Positions 44,301-59,300 of a stretch of 64,000 bases of DNA are shown here, in pieces. A program made the position numbers and the translations under genes. The notes beneath the pieces were generated by a model. It was not told where the DNA came from. It saw only the letters and a program-made list of their open reading frames with translations, and did no database searches. Origin of the DNA: Solen grandis (taxonomy: Eukaryota; Mollusca; Bivalvia; Adapedonta; Solenidae); the NCBI GenBank assembly GCA_021229015.1, contig CM037792.1:45071083-45135082 (forward strand), in the 5' to 3' direction. How positions within the stretch are numbered: position 1 is the first letter of the stretch; every line of letters begins with the position of its first letter.

Positions 44301-47300
44301 ATACATATGCATTATGAAACATATATTTCTGACATTTATCCTTAAGAGCCCCAAAGATAAACTAGAAATAAACACATCCATACTAGAGTCCTTACCTTTT
44401 CAGAGTTAGCAATGATCAGTCCCTTAGATGTAACAGGTATTGTGTCTGTCATTACTGCGGTGGTAGCATTAGCCATGCCGGCCCCAGGCTGGGAGCTAGT
44501 AGACTTGGTTGCCTCACGCCGCCTCCTCTCCTTGCCTGGCTCTTTTTTCTCAGTTTTGTTATTTTTATCAGCATCTGATTTATTAGCAGCAGCATCTTTT
44601 TGTCCAGATTTATCATTTTCTTTATCATCCTTTTCTTTGTCGACCGGCTCTGCCCGCCCTCCTGCCTGAAATGGTTTCAAACATTAAATGGGCAAGCATA
44701 GGATGCAAATCATGTTCTGCATCATCATCATCATTTATGATAACATCAGTAAACTGTAGTAGTAGTAGTAATAGCAGGTATAGTAATACTGGTTGTCATT
44801 TCTTTCACTTGCGGTTAGAGGAAATACAAATTCTCACTAGTACCTCCACTGCTTGTAAAGTTAACATCTTGCTGTATTGTTTTAGTGAATGAAAATTAAA
44901 GGAGAAAATCATTACACATCTTCTCTAAATATGATCATAATTATGTTTTCTTTTTTTATCTCCTTTTTTGCACTTCCAATAATTAAGGTCTGAAAGAGAT
45001 GTGCACTATCAAGTACGTGTATTACAAGTAGGGGTCTAGGTCTACGGGTAAAATTAAGGACTCTAGTTGTTTTTTACCCTTAACTTCATGAATATCTTTG
45101 ACTCGATGAATATTATTTGACTGAACTTTAAATGGTATATGAAACAGTGGATCTTTCTTTTCCAAGCAGAATTTGTAGAATCTGAGATACATTTTGTATA
45201 GCTAACAGGAGACAGTCTGATCTGGGTCTGCTCTGTTTGCCAATGCATCAAGATGAGTCTATATGAAGTAAAAGGTTAAACTTGCTGTTGGAAAGATTCT
45301 TGAACAATCTTCTGAAACATGAAACATTGGCTTTTAAAACTCACACAAAAATTTCACATTAAGATTTTCCTCAATTCAAATTTGGAAAACTTCCCTATGA
45401 ATAGTGGTAGCTATTAAAACAATACACTTTCCTCCCTTTCTTCATTCAAAGCTAACAATTAAAATACATACCGAAGGATCAATTGCTTTTGTAATGTTTG
45501 GCTTTCTGTTTCTGTCATCCTGAAAAGTAAATTATTTACATGTGTAAAATTATACAGATATTAATAAGCATAATTGATCGTAACTGATACATAAACTCTG
45601 GTGACAAAATTTATCACAAAGGATTAGAATACTTTAATAAGACCCATCACAAATCTTACACATAAAAGAACAACTCAAGATCATAACAAGAGGGCCATGA
45701 CGGCCCTGAATCGCTCACCTGATTATAAATGAGCAACATATGTTGGATTTCTCATATTGACCTACTTTTTGACCCCACATGACCCACTTTTGAACTTGTC
45801 CAAGATTTTATGGAAACAGACATTCTGACCAAGTTTCATGAAGATATGGCCAAAAATGTGGCCTCTAGAGTGTTAACAAGGTTTTTCTAAGATTTGACCT
45901 CATGACCTACTTTTTGACCCCACATGACCCAATTTCGAACCTGTCCAAGATTTTATGGAGACAAACATTCTGACCAAGTTTCATGAAGATTGGCCTAAAA
46001 ATATGGCCTCTAGAGTGTTAACAAGCCAAATTGTTGACGACGCACGATAGACGCCGGACGCCAGACGAAGGGCCATCACAAAAGCTCACCCTTGAGCACA
46101 TTGTGCTCAGGTGAGCTAAAAAAGCATTAAATACATAATGAAACAGATTATACAAACAAAACAGAGAAAGCAAGCTACAAAGTGCCGTATATCTCTATCA
46201 TGAATGAATAATAACAGTAAAATGTACAGACAGGGTTGTTTGCTTGGGTCTAACATCCCAATGACAGTATTTCAGTTGGTGGTGGGGGGCTTATGACATC
46301 ACACTTTAAACGAGTGACATGATATCATACACAGTCCTGGAACAGGACCACCCCCAGCCTGGAACTTCCAATACATGTATATACTGAGTGTCAATCAAGG
46401 GTGCTATACATACAATTAACCAGTTTTATTTGAAGTCTTTGATATATCGTGGCCAGGAATCAAACACACAACCTCCAGAATTTGCAGCGGAGGGTCTAAA
46501 CATTCAGCCACCAGGACCAATACTTACAGGCAGGTATATGATGTGACCATTGCACAGCTTCATGATGTCCAGATGCTGCATGTATTCCACCTTATCATAG
46601 TTAAAGTCTTTGTACAGCTGACCATTAGGTTTGTTAAAATATGTGTCAAGCATCAGATTCTCCTTCTGAAAAATGATTTAACATACATGTTAGTGCACAT
46701 AAAGATATATCTTAAGTCCAAGAAAATGAATACCCATAACGTTATCAAATGCTTGCTGTAAATCATAGAGGATTAAATATTTCTACATTTTTATAATTTT
46801 TCATAAAAATGTAAAAGAAGAAATCTGAAAATAAACATGCTGCTAGGCACTTCAAGACCTACAACTCTGAAAAATAAATTACTACTTCTCAAGTGCATGG
46901 ATTTCAATATTCCTGAAGATAAGCACACAATTGGAGATCTATACATACAGCATTGCCCTCCAAGGTCTGGTATTCTGTGGCACATGGAGAATACCTCAAT
47001 AACCATCCAATCCTCACCGTCTCAGGCTGCATCTTTGATGAACAGTCAACTGAAATACCACAAAATAACAGCTTAATTAACTGAAAGTGTAATGATTACA
47101 AAAAGCTATAAGATTTCAGGATGCCACATGTGTGAGAGGGAGAGAGAGTTAAAACATATATAACAGATTCATAACCTGTTGAATTTGCATGATCAGTAAA
47201 AGTTTACTGTTAAATTTCGTGACATTTAAGGCTACAACAACCACATGGCAATGTTTGTGGGTTGGGACTATTGTAACCAGATTAAAAGGTCACTACTCAG

Positions 47301-50300
47301 ATCTATCCATTAAGTTTAAGGACAATAATTGCATTTGCATTGAACATATCAGCCTGACATGTGTTAGTAAGAAATAGAGTTCTAGAGTTTTCCAAGTTTA
47401 ATTTTCTACTCCCTACTAGAAAATCACTTAAGTTGGTGATCACTTGTGGGATAGACATGAAAGATCATAAATGAATTTAGACCATAGCCACTGATCTTGA
47501 TCTTCAGCCAATGATCTTCCTACATGTATAAGGTTATGAGTAAGTCACACCAGGGTTTTCTCAGAATTATTTAAAAGGGAATCATAAAGTACTATTAAAT
47601 ATATGTATGTAACTTTATAGGGAAATAGTTGAGTTTACTGTACTACACAGTTGATCATTTTATTTCCTGATCACTTATACAGGAACTTTATCATCTTTCA
47701 GAATCTGAGTGGAAAGTCTCTATTAACAAGATTTAACCCTTTCCCTCATAGAGGAAACAATGAAAAGACCTATGCAAACAACATAAAACCAGATCAGCCT
47801 GCGAGTAACTCGCAGGCTGATCAGGTTTTATGCTGTTCGCGGCTCCTCAGTGGTCTGGAAATGAGGATTTTGTGATTAAATTTGGTAAGGTTTAATTGTG
47901 GTTTTCTGCAGATCAGGCTTTATGTGGTACCTACTGAGTGCGTCAAAATGAGTTTATCTGAGGGAAAGGGTTAAGTTATTTTGATACAGCTTTTACTATC
48001 ATTCATTCAAAAGTTCCACTGAAGTGAAACTGATATAAAAACTGCAATGTTCCCTTTCTCTGTAACCCCATTTTTTAGTATAACAGAGTAAACTAGAACA
48101 ACTCATGTGCTTGCTTATTTCATATTTTTGCCATTTTACTGTTTTTCTTAACCCTTTAACACATATTGGCTCATTTTGATGCATGGCCAAACACAGTAGA
48201 GATCAGACTTCTTCTGTTATATAAGATTCTGTCTAATTAGGGTCTCCAGCTTCTATACAGTCTGCATGGCAAAGGAAAATCGATTGTTCCATAAGTTCTG
48301 TAAAGTCATAAATTTGTTCATGAACATTCATGAGGTAAAGGGTTAATCTAGAAAAAAAAATCCTACAAAAAAAAAACAAGTTTCCATAAACTTTACTCTA
48401 TATTTAGCATTTTAATTAATAGTCAGAAGAAATTCTTGATTCATCCAGATCTTGAAATAAATTAATACTTTAATATCCTAAATTTCTGGTCATGTAATAG
48501 TATTCAGTCTACTCCACTGAAAGCAATGCCTTACTTTAGATATTATAATAAATACAGGGTTGTTTTATAGTAATGTAACCCTATTCATGCAAGAATAAGT
48601 TTTGACATTGAACTCTATAGTCTATATACTAGACTAAACTATGATCAAGTGATTCTAAAAATTGATTGAATGCCACCAAGGTCGACAATAATAGATTGTA
48701 TTCCTATAAAATTGAACTTGCTAATTTCTCTCCCTGCAGGAACTAATTAAGAAATGGAAGAATAAACAAGAGCACTGGTTATTGCAAAATATGCCCATCT
48801 AGCAATTTATCAAATCAAAGGCTGTAACTATGGAGTGCCTGGGACATTCTGGCTGGTTATCAAAGCTGGTCTAAATACTGTGCCAATACACATGATGACA
48901 GAGTTTGGTGAAGATCAGATCACATTTGTCAGTGTAAGAGTGTGAATTTAATTTTTCAATTTTTCACCAATTCAAGGACCATAACACTGGAGTATATGTG
49001 ATATTCTAGCTGGTTATCAAACTTGTCAAGACATTAAGCCCATACACATTGTGACCATGTTTATTAGAGTTTATCAAAGGTCAAACATTGTTAATTTTGC
49101 AATGCTTCATCAATTCAAGGGCCATAACTCTGAAATATCTGAGTCATTCTTGTTGGTTATTGATCTTGGCAAGATATTTTGCCCATAAACATTGTGACTA
49201 AGTTGGGTAAATATTGGTTCATGTTTGTTACAGTAAGCGAACACACTGTTACTTTTGCAACTTTTTATCAATGCAAGGGCCATAATTCTAGAGGGTCTGA
49301 GACATTCTTGCTGGTTATTGAACGTGGCAAAAATAATTGTGCCCATATACATTGTGACCAAGTTTGGTGAGGACTGATTTACATATGTTAAGAGTTAGAG
49401 GGCGTACAACCTAAGTGGACGCTGTGGCTGAATCCATAATATATCTTGTCACTCAACAGGCATATTATAAAACAAGAGCACCTCATGGGGATGCCAACAC
49501 TCGTCTATTAAAAGTGTTTGATTAATGGGCTACAATAAAGTTTTGCATGACGACAACAACTACGAAACAGTTGAGCTTAAAAGAAACAACCTTGACTATA
49601 TCTACTCCATGTCTAAAGTCTTTTTAAAAGTCTGTTTCCTCTTTTTTCAATCTTGCAGTAAAAGACTACTAAATAAATGCCTGGTTAGCAAACTTTCACT
49701 ATGTATAATTGCTGATTTTTTTTTTTTTTTATAAAAAATAAAGGTAATATATTTATTTTGTGGCTAAAGGCTAAAAAAAGACACAATTTTATTACTCTGC
49801 AGACTAAAATAAAATGCAAATCTCTAGTAATACAAATTAAAGTACTCAGAAAAAGGTTGTGTTCATAAAAACTGGCAAAAATTACTTTAAATACCAGCTT
49901 CATTCATTCCTAGTCAAAAGGTGTTTAGTGTGGCTGGAATTAACGTGAATAAGAAAAATCCAGACCAAAATCAGAAATGTTTGACAAGTGATATTTTTGT
50001 AGCACTGGGCTAAAAAAAAAAGATAAACATGAATATGGAAAGTACTGTAAAATCATTATATTTTGTGGGGGATTAATTTTCATTCATTTCGTGGACGCCA
50101 CTATCCACGAATTTATTTCCCCACGAAAAGTTTTCATTTATAATGTCAAACAGCTCGCCGATAATGACGACCTTCTCCCATACCACAACAGACTGAGTAA
50201 ATTGAGTTCAATAATATATATAAAATTTATGTTGAATCTGGAATATAATGTATTAAAAAGCAAATAAACAAATCCCCAAACAAAACTTCATAATGTTAGT

Positions 50301-53300
50301 TGTGTCACTAATTGTGTTTAATGTACAACTGCAACTAATTTTGAGTTGGTTTCCACCATAATTTACCGTACTCCACCCACTTTTGTTTATACTGTGGTTG
50401 CTGTACTAATCGTGTTTTATCGTACATAGTTTTATAATATATACATGATATATGTACATGTATATATATTATTGTCTTATCCTTTCATTTGTGAAGTTTT
50501 TCTTCATTACAAATTGTGTCATAATTTTTGTGAGTACAAGAGTGTCTTCAAGTTCCTGCGTAGATAAGCTACATGGGTAGGATACTCTGCATTATGGCCA
50601 ATATAACACAGTGATTTGTCGTCATTAAGACGACTGATTGACACCTGCTGTGCCCCCATTGTCCACTTGCCCCCAGGCACTACATGACATCCTGTCTAGC
50701 CCCAGTTGATGACGAATGGGTCCGAGATATCATGCTGTGCCACAACTGTGGTGACCTCAGTTTTTATCCTAAGCAATGCATGGCCAAAATGCTACGAAGA
50801 TTATATGGCAACAAGCTTAGATTTATTTACACTTACTTCGGTGTGATTAATGCTCCCTAAAAGTAAGTACTAAAAACAGATCTTAACATATACTAAATGG
50901 CATGTCATTAACATATTATGACCAATATTAGGCTGCATTCTTTTCAACTTAAATTTTGTAAAGGCCTTCAATTCAACGTCCAAATAACATTGTTATATTT
51001 TTTTTTTTCTAACACGAATCCACGAATTCTTGTCCAAACGAACATGTTTTTTTCACCGAATCCACGAAATTTCATCCCCACGAAATAAAATGATTTCACA
51101 GTATACATTCTACTTTGATTTCAATAACATTTTCTGTATATTTTATGCATCCAGTGAATGCAATGAAATTAAAACATTGCATCCACAGTGAAAACATTGC
51201 ATCCTGGATACAGGAGGCAGAAGCAAAAAAATCACTGTTTGACATTCTTCTGTATTTGAGGATGAAAGGACTGGTAGAGCATTTATTTTTGAAACTGTTG
51301 GGAGCACCTTCAGCATAGATCATGTGTCAGCCTAAATATTTATGTCTTACAATACTTAAGAACTTTAATAGTGTTAACTGTTACTTTTTTCTGCTTATCT
51401 CAGCTTTTTAAGTTGCATTTTTACATTTTTTTTTTTTTTACTTTCAAAGTCACATTCTGAATATCCAGAATTTACATTAATGGTAAACAAACAAATTTTA
51501 TTTACTAAACTGATGATTGATCGAAATGCCTTGTCAAATTATTTTCAGTCATTGATAATGATTTTTAGCTGATTTTGAATCTCTAATACATACTTACTTT
51601 TGAGAGAAAGTACTGTGCCTTTGTACAAACTCTTGGTGAAATACAAATAGCCTTTGTCCTGAAATGGAAAGATGCGCAAAACTTTAATATGCATATATTA
51701 AAGAAAAGGATTGGCAGGGATGGGGAAAATATCAATAAAATAAAACAACAACAGAACTACCAAAAATGCACAACAACAAGAGGGCAAATATGGCCCTGAG
51801 GATGCTCATCTAAGATAATCTGCGTTCATTGTGTGTACACTATATTAAAGCATAGTTGTACTGAATACATAATCCATGAGATCATTTCAATTCCACAAAC
51901 CAAACAGTACCTGTGGTCAAAATTGAAGTCAAACTTGACTGAGAGATTATGGCTATAAACACTGTAACGAAACTTCAAAATGATTGCTTCAGAAATAAAG
52001 ATGCTTGAGAGTAAACAGTGAAATCTGGCATTTTTATTAATTAAAGGGCCATAACTCCTGAACTAATCCGATATCAGTCATAATCAAACTTGTCCAAGAT
52101 ATTATGACTATAAACATTGTCATTAAGTTTGACAATTATTGCTTAAGAAATAAAGATGCTAGAATGCAAATAAATTGAAATCTAGCCTTTTTTACATTAA
52201 AAGGGTCATAACTCCTGATGTAATTGGCCGGTATCAGCCATAATCAAACTTGATGAAAGATTATGGCTATAAACATTGTCATAAAGTTTGAAGATGATTG
52301 CTTAAGAAATGAAGATGTTGAGTGCAACCAAAATGAAAACTGAATTTTTTTAACATTTAAAGAGTCATAACATATCTGCCATAATCAAACTTATTAACAA
52401 AATTATGGTAATAAATATTGTCATAAAGTTTGAAGATGACTGCTTAAGAAATGAAGATGCTAGAGTGCAAACAAACTAATAGTGGAAGAAGGACAGACGA
52501 CAGCCAAAGGACAATGGACATTCATCGATCCTAAAAGCTCATTCTGAAAACTTATTTTCATTTGTTATTTTTTGGTTGACTATTTTCAGGAGGTCCAGCA
52601 CTATATTTTGTGTTTCACAGTGAGGAATAACCTATCATTGATGGCCCAGAATGAACTCAATACCACTCAGCAGAAGAAAGGGGGCTACCTCCCTAGAGGA
52701 CAAATCATCAGCATTTGCTTTTGTATGGATATTTATTATATTCTTGTGTTTTGTATGCAAAATTGTAGAAATAAATTTATTTTTCATTTTGTTTTAGTTC
52801 AAAACATATTTCTTTTAATCAGAACACTTCTTGCAAATAATATGTACATACAATAAACAAGCATTATACACCACATACAAACTTTGTTTATCTTAACATG
52901 TATATCACTACATGAAAAATTTGTGACATACTACAATCCAAGCGAATACTGCAAATTTTATTTGACTCTTAAGAATTTGCTTTTTGACTTTTGAAAATTT
53001 GACCCCAAGGGTCAATGACTCTTGGGTTTCAAAGATTAAGGAGAGCCCTGATTTATATAGTCCAAGCCCCAAGAGGGAAATTCTATTTAACATAATAAAT
53101 CGTAGAAAGGCAGGGTGTTCGTTCGACCCGAGTTCCCGGGTTTTGACCCGTGAAAATCAAGAAATACCCGTAATTGACCCGCAAAAATAATGTCTGAAGA
53201 GTAAGTTTGACTCGTGGGCATTTCCGGTCATGTGTCATGATATTGTCATGTGTCAAACACCACACATATCAATAGCCAATAACACCCGACCTATGTATAT

Positions 53301-56300
53301 AACATGCTTTTGATTTTGCCAACATGCCTTGTCAGTGACCCCTATCGCGTAACACTAACACACATAGTCTGGAGTACTACATACTATCACAGGAAGTCAA
53401 CCAGACTGTTACAGTCGCGTGCAGCTGATTGACAGATTCTATTTTTTCAGCCAATCACGTGCTTGATTCGTATAAAAGCTTCCACCTGTCACCATGCAAC
53501 AAACTTGGTGATTATGCACCAATTCTATCAAGTTAGTAATTTACTAATTCCACAATTAATCTTGGAAAGAAATCTATGACCGTAAGACAACTGAAATTTT
53601 TAACCAGTAAGAACATATCGGGAAATGATGAAAATGAATGGGACCCAAATGAGCATAAGTAAAATAAATGAGAAAAAGACTTGTCGGATTCAAAAAGTAG
53701 CAATTAACATAGAAAGTAACATAGAGATTATTCAATTTATTTACTTTTCATTCCTCTGCAACATTAAAACATGATAATATAATCCGAAAATGGTGGTCAT
53801 AATGTGGTTTTTTTCTGTCTCTTGATTGTGTTTAAATACATTCGCATTTGGGAATTTTCTAAATTCATGAAAAATGTTTTGAATCACAGTAATACATGTA
53901 GCATGATCGAATACTTTCAAAGAAAAAAAAATGATATGTAATTTGATGGACACCACAAAATGACTGAATATTCCAATTAAAAACTTAAACAGATCTAAAT
54001 ATAATAAAAATAAATAGTTATCAAAAAGAAAGAAAAATATGGTTTTCATCCTGGTTATCTATAAAAAAAAAAAAACATGCAAGGAGTCTCAGTGGTCGAA
54101 ATTAGCGCTAGCCCGATAGCAAAAAACTAGTAGACTTTCTCTCGGGCTAGTAAAAATTCCCAATTTACTAGCCCGATGGGCTTGTAAGATTCAGATTGTT
54201 GAAAAATCATCGACTTTCATTTTCAATAATTTGTAAACAAACTTTAGAGCCGCTTAGTGCACTCGGTAAGCTGTCGCTTGTGTCATAAATGTGTTGTGCG
54301 CGCTAAATTGATAATAGGATTACTGCGCAGGGTTCAAGCTGGTTCCCCCATTGTACGTACAATTAATGTAATCAGCAGGGCTACAGAACAAAATGGCGGA
54401 GAAACTGCTGCTGAAATTTGTTTCTGGTGCTAAACCCGGAAAAAAAAACTCCTGAAGTTGCCAGGTGAGCAGCAACCAAACGCAAGTATGAGGATATTAA
54501 CCGTGACAGAAACTTTCTTCTTTCGACTATTAACAGACCTTGGTTACGATATCAGAGAGAGAAAAACACCATGTTTTGTGACTGGTGCATAGAAACTGGG
54601 GAAAAAACATCGTTTTCGTCGCATTCAGGTTGCGAAAATTTGCGTCTTGATGCAGTTAAATCCCACGAAAAAAGCAAATGTCACATTAAGATTTCGCCAC
54701 GCTTTCTGAAAAAAACCTGCCGGAGAAGCATCAGAGGCTGAGAAATGCGTCTCACAGCTGAAATAAATAGAGCTTAACCAGTTACTTATCAAATTTAGAA
54801 ATGCTCACTACCTGGCCAAGCATCACAAGCCGTTCACTGATTTTATTCACCTTTCTCAACTAGAGTGAATAAATGTTGAATGATATTTATATGGTGTTTT
54901 TTTATGTATTTATTTAAGTTTTTTTAGATAAACATGTAAATTCAAACATTTTTAATTAAGGCTAGTGAATTTTCTTTCGGGCTAGTAAAAATTGCTTAGT
55001 TACTAGCCCGACTTGCTTATACATTTTAATCCCAATTTCTATGACTGGAGTCTGCTTTATTTTTTATTGCAGCAAATAATAATATTGATTAATAATAATA
55101 ATAATAATAAAAGGCCTACAGTTATAATAAAATGCATGCAACAGGGGTGGCGAAATCTCATTTTATTTTACTTGTCCACGGACAACCAAAATTAAAATTT
55201 CACTTGTCCGTAGCAAAACACTACTTGTCCGTACTTTTTGAAAAACTATTGGTATAAAATATGGAAATAATTGAAATTTTATTACTACTCTTAATAAATT
55301 AATTTAGGCATGTAAAAAACATTATATTAACTGCCTTAACACTGAAACTTGAAACATTTTTCACTGACTGATTTAACAATCAAACTGTTTAACACCGCAA
55401 AATTGTCTTATGCATCTGTTATTGCCGTCAAAATCGACATTTCGCCAAGCCCTCATCGTCGGCTCTAAGCCATGGGAATCTTTAATGCATGATTCTTAAT
55501 ATAATCTTCAACGCTTTGTTATATCTTATTTTCAATCTTAGTCTTTTACTGTTTTCTTGGGGGTTTAATTGGGATATTCTTCCCCTTTTCTTGTTTGCGA
55601 TGATTTTTAATAAGAAAGTGATCCATTTGACATGGAACTTACCAATTTAACCTTTAATTTTCATATCTTAACATTTTAGAAATGAAACCAGTCAAAACAG
55701 AATGGTTTAATATGCAGATCATCTTGTAAGATGCCGAAAAATAAACTTTATTTGACAGACGCACGTCAGGGGTATCTTTACAGTTGAAATGCTGCAGTTT
55801 AGAGTTTTGAATTTAAATTTTTGCTACGGTTTCGGATATTTGGTTGTCAACGGACAAGTCAACAGTGAAAATTTACTTATCCGTGCCGGCAAATGTATGA
55901 CTCTGACAACTCAGACAATGGATTTCGCCATCCCTGTGCAAGGAGTTTGCTTTATACTTATTGCAGCAAATACAAAATCATATGCATAAATACTTTTCAA
56001 ATAAAAGAGAAATCAAAATATCTCGGCCCTCTTGGATGATGCTGGAAATCATGTAAAACAACTTCTGACAAAAGTTGATCCGTGTCATTTTGACTTGACT
56101 CTTCAAAATATGAATTTGACCCTTGAAAATTTTAGCTGAAGAGTCATTGCCCTTGAAGATCAGAGTCTATTGAACACCTGAAGGAGATGAGCATTATTGA
56201 TTCATAGAGGCATTGGTGAATCGACCATTCAGATTTAGTTTTTTTAGCATAAGAATCCAAGAGAGATAGACCTTATTGATTTTTACAGAGGCACTGGTAC

Positions 56301-59300
56301 CTGGCATTGTGCACTTCCATGTGACATATGTTGTTCTGCTTCCGCAAGTCAGATGTAGTGCAAATTGTATCCAATAGTATCTACTTGCAATTGCATTGTT
56401 ACCTTTATGTTTAATATTGAGTAATGGTCTTAAAATGCCAACATCTTGTAGTTTTTGTAGATGCTTGCAACCTTATTCTATGGTAGCACACATTTTGAAA
56501 TTGACAACAATTTGGGGCTGTATTTAGCATCCATATTTAAAGATTTCCCCTTTTTTTACTATGCAGAGAAATAGTTCCAAATTTTGTTTTCTGTCTCAAC
56601 ACTAAATGGTGTTAATTTTCACATTTATTTCAGTATGATAGCATTATGGAAGTCGAAACTGAATTAAAATTTGTTGTTGTTGTTTGTTGGGTTGAATGTC
56701 CCTCCAACAGTATTTTAGTCATTTGGAGACTATGTCTACTTGAGACAGATATAGTGCTGCCACACTGCAGTATAACACTGTAGACATATGGGATGATACC
56801 ACAACCAGTCACATTATCCTGACACTGGGCTAACCAGTCCTGGAACTACCCTTATATGCTGAGTGTGAAGTAAGAGAGCTATACCAGTAACAAGTTTTAC
56901 GACTTAGGTATGTTGCAGCTGGGGATCGGGCCCCATTGTTTATTTATGGTTGGTTACAGTAACAATAATAAAAAAAACACATTAGATTGTTTGTCATCAA
57001 TACATGTAATTATTTTTAGTCAGATTTTTTTAACTGAAACAAGCACATACATTACACGAGCATTGCGCTGAATATCTTAATATTCATTTAAATTTCAATA
57101 CATATTACATACAGTTCACAGGAATTTTAATACCCATTGTGTAATGTGAAATTTAAAAATAGAAGGATGCAAATAAGCAGTCATGTATTACAGTGACAGA
57201 TGTGGATTGTTTTGTTTGATTAGCCATAGTGACTGTGTGTGGTGCCTAGTCTTTTTCATTTGTTTCTAATTCATTATTGTGATTAATAGATTAAGCATAA
57301 TCTTTTTTCTGCAACTTATCATTTATAAGATCAGTATGTCATTAAATGTAAGTTTTAATTATATGATATCTTGAGTTTATCTTTAATATACTTTACACTT
57401 TGAGTCAGTTAAAAAAGAAAACTTGTTGTAGATTCAGAAGTCACAATTGATTTTGAAAATACAGTTGATTGACCGATTCCGGATCACTAACGAAATTCTC
57501 ACTGATTATCGTAAAAATATTAAAAGATTTTGTGTATGCTCAGTATTTTCTGGAAGACTATTGTCTAATGCAAATATTCATCTAAAAATAATGTTGATAA
57601 ATCTCTATTTATCGGGAATTGTAGACGGTGTTTGTATACGCATCAGTTGGAGCATTTGCGGATCACTTTGAGCATTTCCGGATCATTCGCTACATTTTGG
57701 ACAATACGTTAAAACAATACTAGGGGGCGTCTAAAAAGTAAGAAGAAAAACAAATATACGATATCATTCAACAATTTTATTGTTGCAAGAAAAATAAAGA
57801 CAAATTTCAAGATAAATACCTTTGGTAACATTATTAAAATCATAAATAACTGCATCACGGTCAACAGTGCATTTTTCTGATTAAAGCACTGAGACGATCT
57901 ATCATAAAGACACTGTGTGTATATATTAACATGCCATAACACAGTTACTTAAACGGTTAAAACTGAAGTCATTTAGTGTGAAAAAAAAGCAGCACATCAG
58001 CTCAGCTAATTATGAAAGAAATAATCAATATAAATTTAGAGAACATTTAAAACAGTATCAGTCTGACTATGAAAATCTTGTATCAATTCCCAAATGCCTC
58101 AACCCAAAAGAGCAATTTATTTTTAGCTATTGACAGAATACATGGGACAAAAATAAACACAGTGGAATATGCGTTGAATGCCATCAATAACAGACCAACT
58201 AGAATGACACCATCTAAAGAGACACCAACGGAGGAACTTATCAAAACCATCTACCACTTCATCAAGTAGCACTAACACCATATTACAAGTCAAAATAACC
58301 AAGGAGACCCTGTACTCAAGAAGACCAGTCCAATATTAGATTCAATTCCAAATATAGGGTATATAAATAAATAAGATGGCATTTTAGAAAGAAATTATCT
58401 TTTATTGATATGCAGTTATCATACGACATCCCAATTGTTTAATATATGTGACTGGAATTTTGTATGTGTATAACCTTAATGTTTTGTGTTATTTTTAGAT
58501 CATTTCTGACTGAAACTAATTTGATAAACTTACCTCTGTTTGTGCGTCTTGTTTAATTTACACAGGCAGATTGCATTATCAACCTAAAACAATGTGGAAA
58601 CTCTCATGGGACATTTCTTTTATTTGACAGACATAATACTTAAATTTTATTTATCTAGTGGTATGAGGAGGTTGTTGCATTCCCCCATACCTTAAAATAA
58701 ATATATATTATCAGGGACTCTTCAATTATCAAGCATGAATTGTCAAGACAATTTCCTTTTTTCACGATATAACATACAATTGTTATTATATAAATCCATA
58801 AAAATAAGATATTTTACATAAAAAGCATAGCAAAAATGATAAAAAAAGAGACTGAAATTGAAATAAAAAAATAATTTCTTGACCTGGTTTTAAATGTAGT
58901 AAGAAAACTTAACAATTGCCCAACCATCTTTTTCAGCATCAATTAAATTTGTTGATAAATAAATGTTCCATGCTAGACATTATAAAATTAAGCTTTTCTT
59001 TATACCAATCATAGATGGTATCTTTTTTTTTTCTCTCCTTTTTTTGCACAAAATATGTTCAATAGGCAAACTGGCAATATCAGTTAACTTTAGCTGTCTT
59101 TTTTCATGACTGGTCATAATTATCATGCAGTGATGAGTCACATGCTGAATAATGAGGCAGCCATTTATCAAGACGGCAAACATTTATATTTGGTCTACAG
59201 CTAGTATTCTGGCGGTCTTCTGTGCAGGACTTCAGAGATCTAATGTGGTTTTCTTCAGCCTAATTACTTCCTAAAATGGAAACAAAGCTTTTTTGGACAT

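Noticed and set aside
44412..44669. 85-residue plus-strand ORF rich in Leu and Ser with a signal-peptide look
   Set aside because: It lies antisense to TMEM87 exon 6, where Lys/Glu codons become Leu/Ser/Phe; the phase and splice evidence support the minus strand.
49525..49903. ORFs of about 70 residues on both strands, Phe/Leu rich
   Set aside because: They span a poly-T tract and AT-rich DNA with no domain content.
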